From JACRAV01 sp964571235 (lineage in GTDB: Bacteria > Zixibacteria > MSB-5A5 > GN15 > FEB-12): a stretch of 64,000 nt of DNA. Each line of letters begins with the position of its first letter. The first letter of the stretch is position 1. Location of the stretch: the NCBI GenBank assembly GCA_964571235.1, contig CAZNAI010000003.1:823065-887064 (forward strand), read 5' to 3'. This document shows positions 50,183 to 58,818 of this stretch, piece after piece. The notes beneath the pieces are model-generated. The model was not told where the DNA came from and searched no databases. It saw only the letters and a list, made by a program, of their open reading frames with translations. The translations under genes and the position numbers were made by a program.

Positions 50183-52069
50183 TCAGCGCGATGCAGATAT
50201 TTCTATGGCGGCGCCCAAATTGACGATTGAGATCGAATCCCGCGCAGAACCAAGCCTGATAATTCCCGAATGCACTGCACCATTTGAGGATTTCTCGACC
50301 GGGAAACTCGAACTGATCTCGCCATTGCTGGTCCTGGCAAAAATGAGAAAATTCGTTGATCGGGGAATATCCAATCGCACCGGGGCATAGGCGGTGTTGA
50401 TACTGCACGGCCCGGTAAGCATCCGCCCCAGTACTATCGAAACTTCGCCATTTTGATTGGTGACGTCAAACGGGCCGGTCAGATCCTCAGCGTTGATTGC
50501 CGCGAAGCGATTGGTGAGCCGCGCCGAGCCGCTGATTTCCGACACGGTGATTGGCGAGTAACTATTCTCAATATTACAGTGTCCGTCGATACTCTGCGCC
50601 GTAATCTCCTGATAGGCGTTCTGAATTGAAACTTCGCCCTGGACGCTTGTAACGGTCACCGGACCGTACTGATTGATGATCGCCAGCGGCCCGGCGTGAT
50701 CGCTGACACTGACCTCGCCGGTGTTGAAGATCATTATTTTGCCGCGTGAATCCGAGACAGCTACCGGGGCATAGGCATTGGTAATCGAAATCGTCCCGCT
50801 ACACTGACTGAGTTCGATACCGGCGTACGAATTCTGAACCAGTAAATCGCCGCCGCAATCAGAGAGATTGATCTGGCCCATTGAATTGGTCGCCTTGACT
50901 CCGGCGCTACAATCCGAAATGTCGAGCGAGGCATAACTGGAAACCGCTTCCACTGCGTTGGTCATTCCCGAAATCGATACGTCACCGTACGACGCTTTGC
51001 AGATCAGACGCAAGCCCGACGGAACTTCGACGACCAGCGCATTTCTGGCGATCTGCGTTTGTGGGTCGGAAAGCCGGGGTACTGTCACTGCTACTGTATA
51101 CCCCTTACGGTCGCCGAGCAATTGTAATCCGATTGAGTCGGCTAATGCTTTTTCCCGCACTCGGGAGGACGAACTGATTTCATAATCGAGCGAGGCGGTG
51201 ATCTGGTTTTCACTAGTGCCGGTAACTTCAATACTCCCGTTCGGATTAGAGATATACACAGGAAGACTCATTGACTCCACACGAATGAAACCGTTGGCGC
51301 TTCGTTGAGTACCAGCGGCCGGCGCACTCCAAGCGGCCGCTCCCTTTTTCGATTTGGTGTAACTTCGCACCGACGGTACCGGTGTGGGGGGGGTAGGTAC
51401 CGCAACACCGTGTGGCGCCTGCGGTGCGGTCAGATCGATACGCTGAAGTTCTTTCGCCGCCTGCTCCATCGCCTTACGGGCGACGTCCAGCGCTTCCTTG
51501 CTCATGTACTTTTCTGATTTGAACGCATTCTTAAGTGCCTTGCGAACCTGCTCCTGAGAATACGACGACTTCTCCAAATGTTCCTGATAGCTCTGCAACT
51601 GCTCGCCTATCAAATCCATTTCACGCAAAAGACTGCGAACGACGCGGCACCCTTTGGCGCTACGCGTAGTGCTCGAGCTCCCGCACTCGCGGTCAATTCG
51701 ATTGAGTTTGGAGAGATAGGCGTCAATATCGGAAAGAAGCTGATCCGGATTGTCCTGATACGCCGATGTCTTGAGCGACGTGCCGATCTTGTCAAATGAC
51801 AGATCACTGATTAAGGCCTTGTCACCGATATCCCCTAAATAGTCGGAGTAATCAATAATAAGGTCCTGCAGTTTTTCGACAATGTCGGTGTATTCGTCGG
51901 CCAGCTCCTGCGCAGATTCATCTAATACCGCCTTAGGTGCTTTGGGAGTAGATTTGGTCTGCGAGACCGCCGGCGACACCAACAGACAAAGTAGGAAAAC
52001 GCCTGATGTCACCAGCTTCAGCAGTGAATTCAATCGAATTGGTCCTATCTGGTTAATTGCGGTTTTCAT
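50183..52069 (-). CDS. Exported DUF4097-like protein with 18-residue beta-helix repeats
   Basis: About 628 residues: signal peptide (LLKLVTSGVFLLCLLVSPAVS), an alpha-helical region to ~residue 210 with coiled-coil character (LSKLNRIDRE ... LREMDLIGEQLQSYQEHLE), a Pro-rich linker, then a DUF4097-type right-handed beta-helix. From about residue 350 the repeats are close to 18 residues, with cores such as GTISITNAYAPVAV, GPLAIINQYGPVTV and GEVSIQNAYQEITA, ending GEVSIVLG. DUF4097 proteins are often adhesin-like or membrane-associated with unknown role. The ATG is chosen seven codons into the open frame, where the signal peptide starts. Confidence 0.82.
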   Translation of the reverse strand: MKTAINQIGPIRLNSLLKLVTSGVFLLCLLVSPAVSQTKSTPKAPKAVLDESAQELADEYTDIVEKLQDLIIDYSDYLGDIGDKALISDLSFDKIGTSLKTSAYQDNPDQLLSDIDAYLSKLNRIDRECGSSSTTRSAKGCRVVRSLLREMDLIGEQLQSYQEHLEKSSYSQEQVRKALKNAFKSEKYMSKEALDVARKAMEQAAKELQRIDLTAPQAPHGVAVPTPPTPVPSVRSYTKSKKGAAAWSAPAAGTQRSANGFIRVESMSLPVYISNPNGSIEVTGTSENQITASLDYEISSSSRVREKALADSIGLQLLGDRKGYTVAVTVPRLSDPQTQIARNALVVEVPSGLRLICKASYGDVSISGMTNAVEAVSSYASLDISDCSAGVKATNSMGQINLSDCGGDLLVQNSYAGIELSQCSGTISITNAYAPVAVSDSRGKIMIFNTGEVSVSDHAGPLAIINQYGPVTVTSVQGEVSIQNAYQEITAQSIDGHCNIENSYSPITVSEISGSARLTNRFAAINAEDLTGPFDVTNQNGEVSIVLGRMLTGPCSINTAYAPVRLDIPRSTNFLIFARTSNGEISSSFPVEKSSNGAVHSGIIRLGSARDSISIVNLGAAIEISASR

Positions 52070-52475
52070 ACTCCTACTACCAACATGCAATCCAAATCTT
52101 TCAATTCCCGTGTTCGGCCGTGGCCTTCCGGCTCGGCTCTACCTGAATTTACGGGTATTGAGGGGCATTGTTCCAGCATAATTGTAAGTCGGGCAAAAGA
52201 TTGGCGGAGACGAACGAAATGGTTTTAACTACCATCTCGTACGCATTCTTCTCCATCCCAGAGTACAGAAAACTGAACTGGATTGCAGATTCGGGGTCTT
52301 CGGGCCGTCTCCAGAAAAGGTTGCCTTATCGGACGCGCCGCCGGCTCAACTAATCGCTTGGCAACTATGGAGTTATTGCGTATCTTGGCGCTACCCTCAC
52401 AAAGCTGACAGCAATCGAAACATCGGATCAAAGGCACACCTTTTGCGCTATAGGCGGCAAAGAGATTGGTGAGGA
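52070..52475. other. Intergenic stretch without a recognisable gene
   Basis: 406 bases between divergent genes. I see no conserved RNA, terminator or repeat family member. It should contain promoters for both neighbours; the TATAGG at about 52,452 is a weak candidate for the plus strand. Confidence 0.4.
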
Positions 52476-55223
52476 ATGACTAAAATTTGCACAGCCTGTT
52501 TTTCACTGGTTCTGGCAGTCAGCACAATTATCCAAGCTGAAGGGTTCGACCGTGCGGCCGAACATGTCCGTCGCATTGACGGGTACTCCGAGAGCCGCAG
52601 AAGCACGATTTCGAGCGACAACCGTTCAGCCTCTTTACAAGCTTCTGCGTTCGGCGATCTTCTTGTATCTGACTACGGTTATCCCGCGCGGTTTACTCAA
52701 GACCACGTTCGACTCCTTCCCATTTCAAACGGTCGCTGGCTCGCCGCATGGAGTGATGATCGACTGGGCGCCAGCAAGATTTTCTGGCAGGTGCTGGATT
52801 CGCTCGGTGTCTCGGCTGGTTCAAATCAAATGATCGCCGGCTCGGCGGTCGGCAATGACTATGTCGATCCGCTTCTGCTAAAAGACTCTCGCGGGAAAAT
52901 CTACCTTCTCTTTCGAGACCAGAGTGCGGGCGAAGTGTACACTGCCCGATTCAATGCCGATTTGTCTGTTGATCTCTCAGCCAAACTTATTAACGACACT
53001 GCGCTCGGCGGGTATGCCGGACCGTTTTCTGCCGCTTTGTTTGCCGACAACCGGATGGCGGTTGTGTGGGAAAATTACGGCCCCTCCAGCCAAAGTATCA
53101 GCTACTGCATTTTTGACTCGTCGATGAATCTCCAGATGTCGCCGTCGACCGCCCCAAGCGATCTCGGCACAACTCAGAAATGGGTGCCATCAATTGCCAT
53201 CGATCCGGCGACTGGATTTGTCGTGGCTTGGGAAGATTACCGCAACGGCAACGCCGACATTTTCGCGCGTCAATTCGATGGCGCGGGTACTCCGGTCGGC
53301 TCAGATTTTTCTGTTGTTCCATCACCCGCCGCAGATCAACCGCAATATGCCCCACAGATTGCGTTCTGTGGCGCGGACAAATATGTCTTCGGCTGGCTCG
53401 ATCGACGATTGGGCCAGGAAGTTTATATTCAGCAATTCAATCCAACCAGCGGTTTGATCGGCGTCAATAGGTTGGTGTCAATTGCTGACACGCTCACCAC
53501 CAACTGGGACCTCAACCTCTCGACCACACCGGCCGGAACACTCTGTGCCTCATGGGGGGCATTCGGCGCCAGCAACACGATTTATTCCGCTCGATATGCC
53601 GCAGGTCTGGCATTGATTGGAACGCCGTCGGGTCGAAATCTTACATCAATTGGCCGACGCTGGTCGCCGTCGACATCGTTTGCCACCAACAAACGATACG
53701 CGATGGCCTGGACTGAATTCCAAAGTGAAGACGCCAATATTGATCTGATGATTTTCGATACGGCCGCAACACGCCGCTTGGCAAATGAGCGGGTCGTGAA
53801 TGACGATCAGATTGGCTCGCCGGCATTTCGCCCGTCGCTGGCCGCGTCCAGTGATTGGTACGAGCTGGTGGTATTTGAAAGCCGACGTCGCGATGCCGGC
53901 GATATCTACTGTCAGGCCGTTTCGGTTACCGGGGTCATTCCGGAGCACAATCAACTGGTCAATCAGGATTCGGGGGCAAATCTGCAGTCGGAGCCGCATG
54001 TCTGCGCCGCCTCAAACAAAGCACTTGTCACCTGGATTGATAGCCGCCCGCTTGCCGGAATCGCCGGACAACGAATTTTTGCACGATTCGGCGGACCATC
54101 AGGTCTTTTCACGACTAATGAATTCTGCATCTCCGATACTTCGCAGGCGGCGGTAAAGAGTCAGCCGCATGGCGCGATGGCAGTCTCCGGCAGAGCGCTG
54201 GTATCATGGTTTGATAAGAGATCAGGAATTCTGCAAGTGTGGGGGCGATGGTTGAGTACCTCAGGCGCACTCGACGGTGCTGAGTTCCAGATTTCCAATT
54301 CAATTTCAGATCTGCAAAATGACCGCTTGATGGCTTCATGCGACACGCTTGGCCGGTTTTTTGTCACTTGGCTAGATCGCAATGGAGCGACGCCGACTGT
54401 GAAATGCCGCTGGTACAACGCCGACAAATCGGCGGGTGGGACTTGGAGCTGGGCGCCGGGGTTGGGATCAACAATCCACACGATCGCCACCACGAATTTT
54501 CCAAGTGGAAATGTGGGTATCATCTGGGCCGGCGTGGTAGGCCCTTTTCCAGCGGGCGAATGGCTCTCTTTGGCAGTCGTTACACCGACGGGGACGGTGG
54601 CTCGGCAGATATACGACATCGCTTCTTCGCCATATGTCGAGCCAAAGGATCTCTCAATTTCCATCGACAACGGCGGATGGGTCAGTACTGTCTGGATAGA
54701 CAATCGCAACGGATTCCGGCAGGCTTTCTACCAATTGAATGATCCCACGTTGGATATGACCACAGGTGCATTACCTATTTCATCCGCGACCCCCGAGTTT
54801 ATGACTCAGCCAGTTACTCATGCGAGTCGTGGACGAACTTGGTTTGCTTGGGTAGACCCAAGGGCCGACGGTCTTCAAGTTTACGCGTCTAATCTCGCTA
54901 CTGTCCCGACCGATGTTGACGATCCCGATGACAATTTGCCGGCAGATTTTGCACTTGAGCAGAATTACCCCAATCCGTTTAATCCGTCGACGACGATTGA
55001 GTTTTCACTGCCCAAATCGTCCAGCGTTACTTTAGAAGTTTTCAATCTGCTTGGACAATCGGTTTCGACTTTAGCCGATGGTGAGCAATATCCAGCCGGG
55101 ACACACAAGTTAGTTTGGGATGGCCGCGACGCTACCGGGGAAAGTGTCGCCAGCGGAGTGTATTTCTACCGCCTCACCACAGATGAGTTCACTCAACAGA
55201 AGAAGATGGTGTTGTTGAAGTAG
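52476..55223 (+). CDS. Large secreted protein with Por (type IX) secretion tail
   Basis: 915 residues. After a signal peptide (KICTACFSLVLAVSTIIQA) come irregular beta-propeller-like repeats with a W-x-D-x-R-x-G motif (AAWSDDRLGASKIFWQ, AWEDYRNGNADIFARQ, GWLDRRLGQEVYIQQ, TWIDSRPLAG, SWFDKRSGILQVWGR). The last ~85 residues form a Por secretion/FlgD-like domain: FALEQNYPNPFNPSTTIEFS, LEVFNLLGQSVSTLADG, LVWDGRDATGESVASGVYFY and QQKKMVLLK. Such tails direct T9SS export in Bacteroidetes. The PorV-like protein at 7,422 would be a partner if the system is present. Function is unknown. Confidence 0.88.
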   Translation: MTKICTACFSLVLAVSTIIQAEGFDRAAEHVRRIDGYSESRRSTISSDNRSASLQASAFGDLLVSDYGYPARFTQDHVRLLPISNGRWLAAWSDDRLGASKIFWQVLDSLGVSAGSNQMIAGSAVGNDYVDPLLLKDSRGKIYLLFRDQSAGEVYTARFNADLSVDLSAKLINDTALGGYAGPFSAALFADNRMAVVWENYGPSSQSISYCIFDSSMNLQMSPSTAPSDLGTTQKWVPSIAIDPATGFVVAWEDYRNGNADIFARQFDGAGTPVGSDFSVVPSPAADQPQYAPQIAFCGADKYVFGWLDRRLGQEVYIQQFNPTSGLIGVNRLVSIADTLTTNWDLNLSTTPAGTLCASWGAFGASNTIYSARYAAGLALIGTPSGRNLTSIGRRWSPSTSFATNKRYAMAWTEFQSEDANIDLMIFDTAATRRLANERVVNDDQIGSPAFRPSLAASSDWYELVVFESRRRDAGDIYCQAVSVTGVIPEHNQLVNQDSGANLQSEPHVCAASNKALVTWIDSRPLAGIAGQRIFARFGGPSGLFTTNEFCISDTSQAAVKSQPHGAMAVSGRALVSWFDKRSGILQVWGRWLSTSGALDGAEFQISNSISDLQNDRLMASCDTLGRFFVTWLDRNGATPTVKCRWYNADKSAGGTWSWAPGLGSTIHTIATTNFPSGNVGIIWAGVVGPFPAGEWLSLAVVTPTGTVARQIYDIASSPYVEPKDLSISIDNGGWVSTVWIDNRNGFRQAFYQLNDPTLDMTTGALPISSATPEFMTQPVTHASRGRTWFAWVDPRADGLQVYASNLATVPTDVDDPDDNLPADFALEQNYPNPFNPSTTIEFSLPKSSSVTLEVFNLLGQSVSTLADGEQYPAGTHKLVWDGRDATGESVASGVYFYRLTTDEFTQQKKMVLLK

Positions 55224-55248
55224 TCGTCGCCTCACAATTTCTTTGTAG

Positions 55249-55545
55249 GTCAGCCTCCTTGCGAGGCTGACATTCGTTTTGCCATGAAATGAAGAGTCAG
55301 GGTCACAAGGACCCTAACCTACTTAGAGAATGGGATTTGGTCGAGTGCCCCAACGCTTGCGTTGGGATGAGATTTGGCTTTGCACGGAGATTTCGAGGCG
55401 AGATTGCTTCGGCCTCATAAGAATTCGGCACTCGCAATGACGATGATTGGACGATTGTCTTTGTAGGTCAATCCCGTCCACCAGACGGCGGATCGGGGTT
55501 GACACACTCCCCACAAAGAATTGTCACCCGCGAAGACGCGAGTGA
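55249..55545. repeat. Cluster of hairpin repeats between 55,224 and 55,562
   Basis: The 339 bases hold no gene but several hairpins: GTCAGCCTC-CTTGC-GAGGCTGAC (55249-55271, followed by ATTCGTTTT and able to act as terminator), AGGGTC-ACAAG-GACCCT (about 55299-55315), a REP-like CCCCAACGCTTGCGTTGGG unit (55,347-55,365), a GAGATTGCTTC...CACTCGCAATGACG unit (about 55,400-55,443), GTCAATCCCG...CGGGGTTGAC and GTCACCCGC-GAAGAC-GCGAGTGAC (55,520-55,545). Three begin or end with GTAGGTCA or its complement. Confidence 0.7.
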
Positions 55546-55562
55546 CCTACGAGGACATTTTT

Positions 55563-56348
55563 CTACCTCGGATAAAACAGTGCGCCGGTGTCCTGCAGAA
55601 AGTGCGCGATTATCCCCGGCCAGATCGAGCCGGTGCGGATATACAATAGTGAAAACATCGCGCCGTAGACGGTAATCACAATGAATCCGGGCAGTCCCTG
55701 ATAGGCGTGACAGGCGCCGAATGCAATCGCCGAGACTACCGTCGCCACCACCCAGCCTTGTAGTTTTCCCACCAACCGCAGGCGAGTCATCAGGTATCCA
55801 CGAAACATTGATTCTTCGCAAAAACCGGCGGTCGCCGACACTGCCACCCAAACGACTTTTCCAAATGGGTCTTGCGGGATCAAAAGGCCGATCTCGCCGG
55901 GCATCGGATGTCCGATCTGCCCCAAAAACCAGGCCAACCCTGAGAGAATCAGATTCGAGACCAGCAAGAATGTCACAGCCCACGCCACGTGCATCGGTCG
56001 AAACTTAGTAAAGCCCAACCCGGTTAGCCCTGTCTTTTCCGCCCAGGTCGATCCGAAAATCAGAAGAAATACGCCCCACTGGAAAACAATGGTAACCAAG
56101 AGGAGCATCAGAAGGACAGCCTGATCGAGGTCCTTTAGCAATTTAAGCGGGTCCTCGCCGATGCCGATGAGCGACATCCCGGGATACCCCAGAATTAGGA
56201 AGGCCAGCGAGAAGAAAGTGAAAAAGTGAACTTTGAAATTGGCGTTCCCCGAATCGAGCCGGAACTGCTCAAACTTGGGGATTTGAGGATTGTCACTTAC
56301 AGGCAGGGGGGAGGCAAGGTGATTGGCCGGAGTATCACTCACGATCAC
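55563..56348 (-). CDS. CPBP family intramembrane metalloprotease
   Basis: 261 residues, about eight hydrophobic segments. The catalytic CPBP (Abi/CAAX) motifs are present: EESMFRGYLMTRL (E-E-x-x-x-R), FGACHAYQG (His) and the final IIAHFLQDTGALF (H and N/D position). These enzymes cleave membrane peptides or CAAX-like tails, and in some bacteria give immunity to bacteriocins. The neighbour on the same strand is a small membrane miniprotein; the CPBP stop lies 2 bases after... the miniprotein upstream ends at 56,350, so they are adjacent and probably cotranscribed. Confidence 0.88.
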   Translation of the reverse strand: MIVSDTPANHLASPLPVSDNPQIPKFEQFRLDSGNANFKVHFFTFFSLAFLILGYPGMSLIGIGEDPLKLLKDLDQAVLLMLLLVTIVFQWGVFLLIFGSTWAEKTGLTGLGFTKFRPMHVAWAVTFLLVSNLILSGLAWFLGQIGHPMPGEIGLLIPQDPFGKVVWVAVSATAGFCEESMFRGYLMTRLRLVGKLQGWVVATVVSAIAFGACHAYQGLPGFIVITVYGAMFSLLYIRTGSIWPGIIAHFLQDTGALFYPR

Positions 56349-56349
56349 C

Positions 56350-56547
56350 TCAGGCGGCTTGGGGCTTGGGGCGGGTTAGTCCACGGCCGATCAACGCCGC
56401 GCCAATGATAATCAACACCACCGGCCAGGAGTCTTCCACCGACGGAATAATCTCCTGAAACACCATCAAAAGATATATCCCCAGCCCGAGATAAATCAGG
56501 CCGCTCACCAGCGGACGTCGTTGCTGTCTATCGACTTTACCTGCCAT
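56350..56547 (-). CDS. DUF5668-like small membrane protein
   Basis: 65 residues: basic N-terminus (GKVDRQQRRPLV), then two hydrophobic segments (GLIYLGLGIYLLMVFQEIIP and WPVVLIIIGAALIGRGL) around SVEDSW, the W-P-x-x-x-I-x-x-G signature of the LiaI/LiaF-like transmembrane family. Function unknown. Its stop codon is directly followed by the start of the CPBP protease gene (no gap to speak of), so the two are coupled. Confidence 0.75.
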   Translation of the reverse strand: MAGKVDRQQRRPLVSGLIYLGLGIYLLMVFQEIIPSVEDSWPVVLIIIGAALIGRGLTRPKPQAA

Positions 56548-56812
56548 CTGTATTGCCTTTCGCGCTCGTTTCGGGGGCGACTTCAATTCCGCCCTTCACC
56601 TAAATATACGCAAATCGGGTGCTGAAAGTCTCATAAGATATATCGGCATTACAGCTTTTTCCTGCAAGTGAATCACATGATCCGCCCCCGGCCAAGTTGC
56701 TCCGTGCGCGAGTGAACCGGAAGGTGTCGACACCGGCCGCGTTGACGGGTTGCTTGCTCTTAAAACAAACGCCGGGGGAAATCGGCATTGATAGTAAAAA
56801 CGGGAGCAGGAG

Positions 56813-57394
56813 ATGGATGCACGCAGAAAAAACAGAATTCTCTATTGTAGTTGGCTGACTGAAAACCGCCGGGTCGATAAAGAGCAGTTTGTTGAGAGTA
56901 TACCCGAGCCGGCTATAGACTTTGAGTCGCTCGACCAATTCGATCCCGACGAACTAGAGCGGCTGGTGCTCAAGCGGCAGGGGGAGGAAGTTGCCGAACG
57001 GGTCAATATCGCCGTGCAATCGGCGGCCGCCCAACTGAGCGAAAACGAGCGGGAGTTCCTTGCCCGATTCTACAATATGGGGGAGAGTTACCGCCAGATG
57101 TCGGAAAAGAGCGGGCGGACCATTCACTCGCTTGAGTCTTTGCATAACAGGGCCAAACGAAAACTCCGTAAACTGCTGGCGAAGTTTGTTCGTGAAGAAT
57201 TTGGAGTTGTTGCAAGCGCCGCTGTCAATTGCCCGATTTGCCTGTCAATCGATCGAACCGAAATTGATCGCCTATTGGCGGAACATCAACCCGCAAGTAC
57301 ATGGCGCAAAGAGCTTAGGATATTGCGAGAGAAATACGGCCTTAGCACAGTCACACCACAAACAATCATTGGTCATCAGAAGTACCATTCATAG
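56813..57394 (+). CDS. Sigma-70 region-4-like DNA-binding regulator
   Basis: 193 residues. The central part (about 65-125) resembles sigma-factor region 4: LSENEREFLARFYNMGESYRQMSEKSG, then RTIHSLESLHNRAKRKLRKLL, a helix-turn-helix with the L-x-x-R-A-x-x-K-L ending. No region 2 is present, so this is not a full sigma factor. The C-terminal ~60 residues (VNCPICLSIDRTEIDRLLAEH ... LRILREKYG ... IIGHQKYHS) look like a second small DNA-binding or metal-binding module with a C-P-I-C pair and a late His. A strong GGAGCAGGAG precedes the start. It begins a run of four small genes. Confidence 0.7.
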   Translation: MDARRKNRILYCSWLTENRRVDKEQFVESIPEPAIDFESLDQFDPDELERLVLKRQGEEVAERVNIAVQSAAAQLSENEREFLARFYNMGESYRQMSEKSGRTIHSLESLHNRAKRKLRKLLAKFVREEFGVVASAAVNCPICLSIDRTEIDRLLAEHQPASTWRKELRILREKYGLSTVTPQTIIGHQKYHS

Positions 57395-57407
57395 AAAGGG
57401 GTCGCCT

Positions 57408-57665
57408 ATGTCAGATACAAACAGGGTTACGAGAAAGACACGGGGAGAACATTGTCTGAATATCCATGTATCTCCCGAGATGAAAGCGCAGATTCAGGCG
57501 CTGGCGGAAAAATACGACCGCACCAGCGCCGACATGGTCCGCGCCGTTCTTCGGATCGGCATTCCTATGATGGAGGGATTATCCGAGGCAGAGGAGATTA
57601 TGGTGAAAGAGTATGTAGAGTTGTTTCGGAGAATGAGAAAGGTGAAATCGCTGAAGGATATTTGA
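57408..57665 (+). CDS. Ribbon-helix-helix DNA-binding protein
   Basis: About 85 residues. The core (CLNIHVSPEMKAQIQALAEKYDRTSADMVRAVLRIGI) is an Arc/MetJ/CopG-type ribbon-helix-helix: a beta strand with alternating residues (LNIHVS) and two helices with the S-x-x-M-V-R-x-V-L pattern. It dimerises and binds DNA. The sequence following (EEIMVKEYVELFRRMRK) is a helical tail. It lies 13 bases after the sigma-like gene, so the two are likely cotranscribed, and may autoregulate. No toxin gene is beside it. Confidence 0.75.
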   Translation: MSDTNRVTRKTRGEHCLNIHVSPEMKAQIQALAEKYDRTSADMVRAVLRIGIPMMEGLSEAEEIMVKEYVELFRRMRKVKSLKDI

Positions 57666-57809
57666 GCTACTGCCGTCGAAATGTTGGATGGACTTAAGCG
57701 CTCCATATTATGGTCAAATGGGTCAAGATAACCACTTGACAAGCCCTTGGGGGGGGGAATAGCTTAGAGGTAGTTCTTGGCTGGCTCGCAGATTGAACAT
57801 CTTGACTGA

Positions 57810-58397
57810 ATGGGCGCTATTATGGGCTGGTTGGTTAGTTCTACAGGTGGCGGTGGGTATCTCAAGTTACTGGTTTCCGGGGCGATTATCTTGATCTGTG
57901 TGGCAGGGGGGGTCTACCTGGGCGATGCCATTGTGCGCCAACCTGAAAGATCGCCTGGACCCGCTGAGCTGGCACCGGCGCTCAACCTTGGTGATCTCTT
58001 CCCGCTTGCTACATTTTCCGATAGCGAAGGGAACTCTGGGGATTTCGATTCTCTGCTGATGGGCCACAAAACTATCCTCTTGTACTTATCGAGCGACTGT
58101 TCGCGATGTATCGACCAGCTCGATTTTTGGAACAAGGAAATCGCGCCAATCCTCGACAGTAATGTGCAGACGGTGATCTGTGTACCGGACAACCAACTCC
58201 CACCACTTTTTTCAAAGCTCATTGGCCGACGGATGACCATTACTCCCGATAAGGTGGCGTACACGGTGGTAGGGTTGAAATTGACACCGACGATTGTCGG
58301 ACTGGATGAGTTTGGGTTGGCCGTATTTATCCAGCCGGGGTATACCGAGTTTTTGGGCCGAGATTTTTATGAACACTTTGCCATGACGGCGAAGTGA
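57810..58397 (+). CDS. Membrane-anchored thioredoxin-like protein
   Basis: 195 residues. An N-terminal membrane anchor (LLVSGAIILICVAGGVYLGD) is followed by a periplasmic thioredoxin-fold domain with LGDLFPLATFSDSEG (the redoxin/TlpA start) and TILLYLSSDCSRCIDQLDFW, where C-S-R-C is the redox-active CXXC. The cis-Pro region is LKLTPTIVGLDEFG. TlpA/ResA-like proteins reduce or form disulfides outside the cytoplasm. It directly precedes a secreted cysteine-rich miniprotein, for which it could set the disulfides; that is inference. Confidence 0.8.
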   Translation: MGAIMGWLVSSTGGGGYLKLLVSGAIILICVAGGVYLGDAIVRQPERSPGPAELAPALNLGDLFPLATFSDSEGNSGDFDSLLMGHKTILLYLSSDCSRCIDQLDFWNKEIAPILDSNVQTVICVPDNQLPPLFSKLIGRRMTITPDKVAYTVVGLKLTPTIVGLDEFGLAVFIQPGYTEFLGRDFYEHFAMTAK

Positions 58398-58428
58398 AAA
58401 CGTTTTATACTAATAAGAGGAGGTTTGT

Positions 58429-58701
58429 ATGATCAAGGCAGTACTCAAATGGACTGCAGTGGTGGTGTGCAGTCTCTCGATCGGCGTGGGGTATGCGGTG
58501 ATGACGCCGGCGACAATTCTATCAAGCGAGATTGAGCCTTGCAACTGCCCCTGTGATAACGAGGCTCCCCATATTCATAGCACGCCATTGTGCTACGGAG
58601 GTCTTGGTTGGTTTTCTACACCCTGCAAAGGAGACGTGAAAACTGATTGCCTCGACCACAATTGCCAGGGTGAAGAGTACTTTTGGGGTTGTTTGGAGTA
58701 G
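58429..58701 (+). CDS. Secreted 8-cysteine miniprotein
   Basis: 90 residues: signal peptide (MIKAVLKWTAVVVCSLSIGVGYA), a short linker and a mature part of ~60 residues with eight cysteines in the order EPCNCPCDNE, PLCYGG, TPCKG, DCLDH, NCQGE and WGCLE. No family is recognised. An excellent ribosome binding site (AGAGGAGGT) suggests strong translation. It follows the thioredoxin-like gene by 31 bases. The spacing C-x-C-x-C then single Cys could form disulfides or bind metal. It could be a structural peptide, a bacteriocin-like peptide or a substrate of the thioredoxin. Confidence 0.65.
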   Translation: MIKAVLKWTAVVVCSLSIGVGYAVMTPATILSSEIEPCNCPCDNEAPHIHSTPLCYGGLGWFSTPCKGDVKTDCLDHNCQGEEYFWGCLE

Positions 58702-58818
58702 CGGAAACATGCGATATTTCTCGTGATGTGTGGTAGCGGAAGCTTGTCCGGCTCGAAACGCGAGTCGGCAAGCTTCACATCTTTTGGTCAGATAAAGTCG
58801 ATTTCAAAATGGAGCGAT

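Noticed and set aside
57745..57800. GGGGGAATAGCTTAGAGGTAG..., resembling the 5' half of a tRNA
   Set aside because: No matching acceptor 3' strand, no TTCRANNC T-loop and no anticodon stem; at most a coincidental or fragmentary resemblance.
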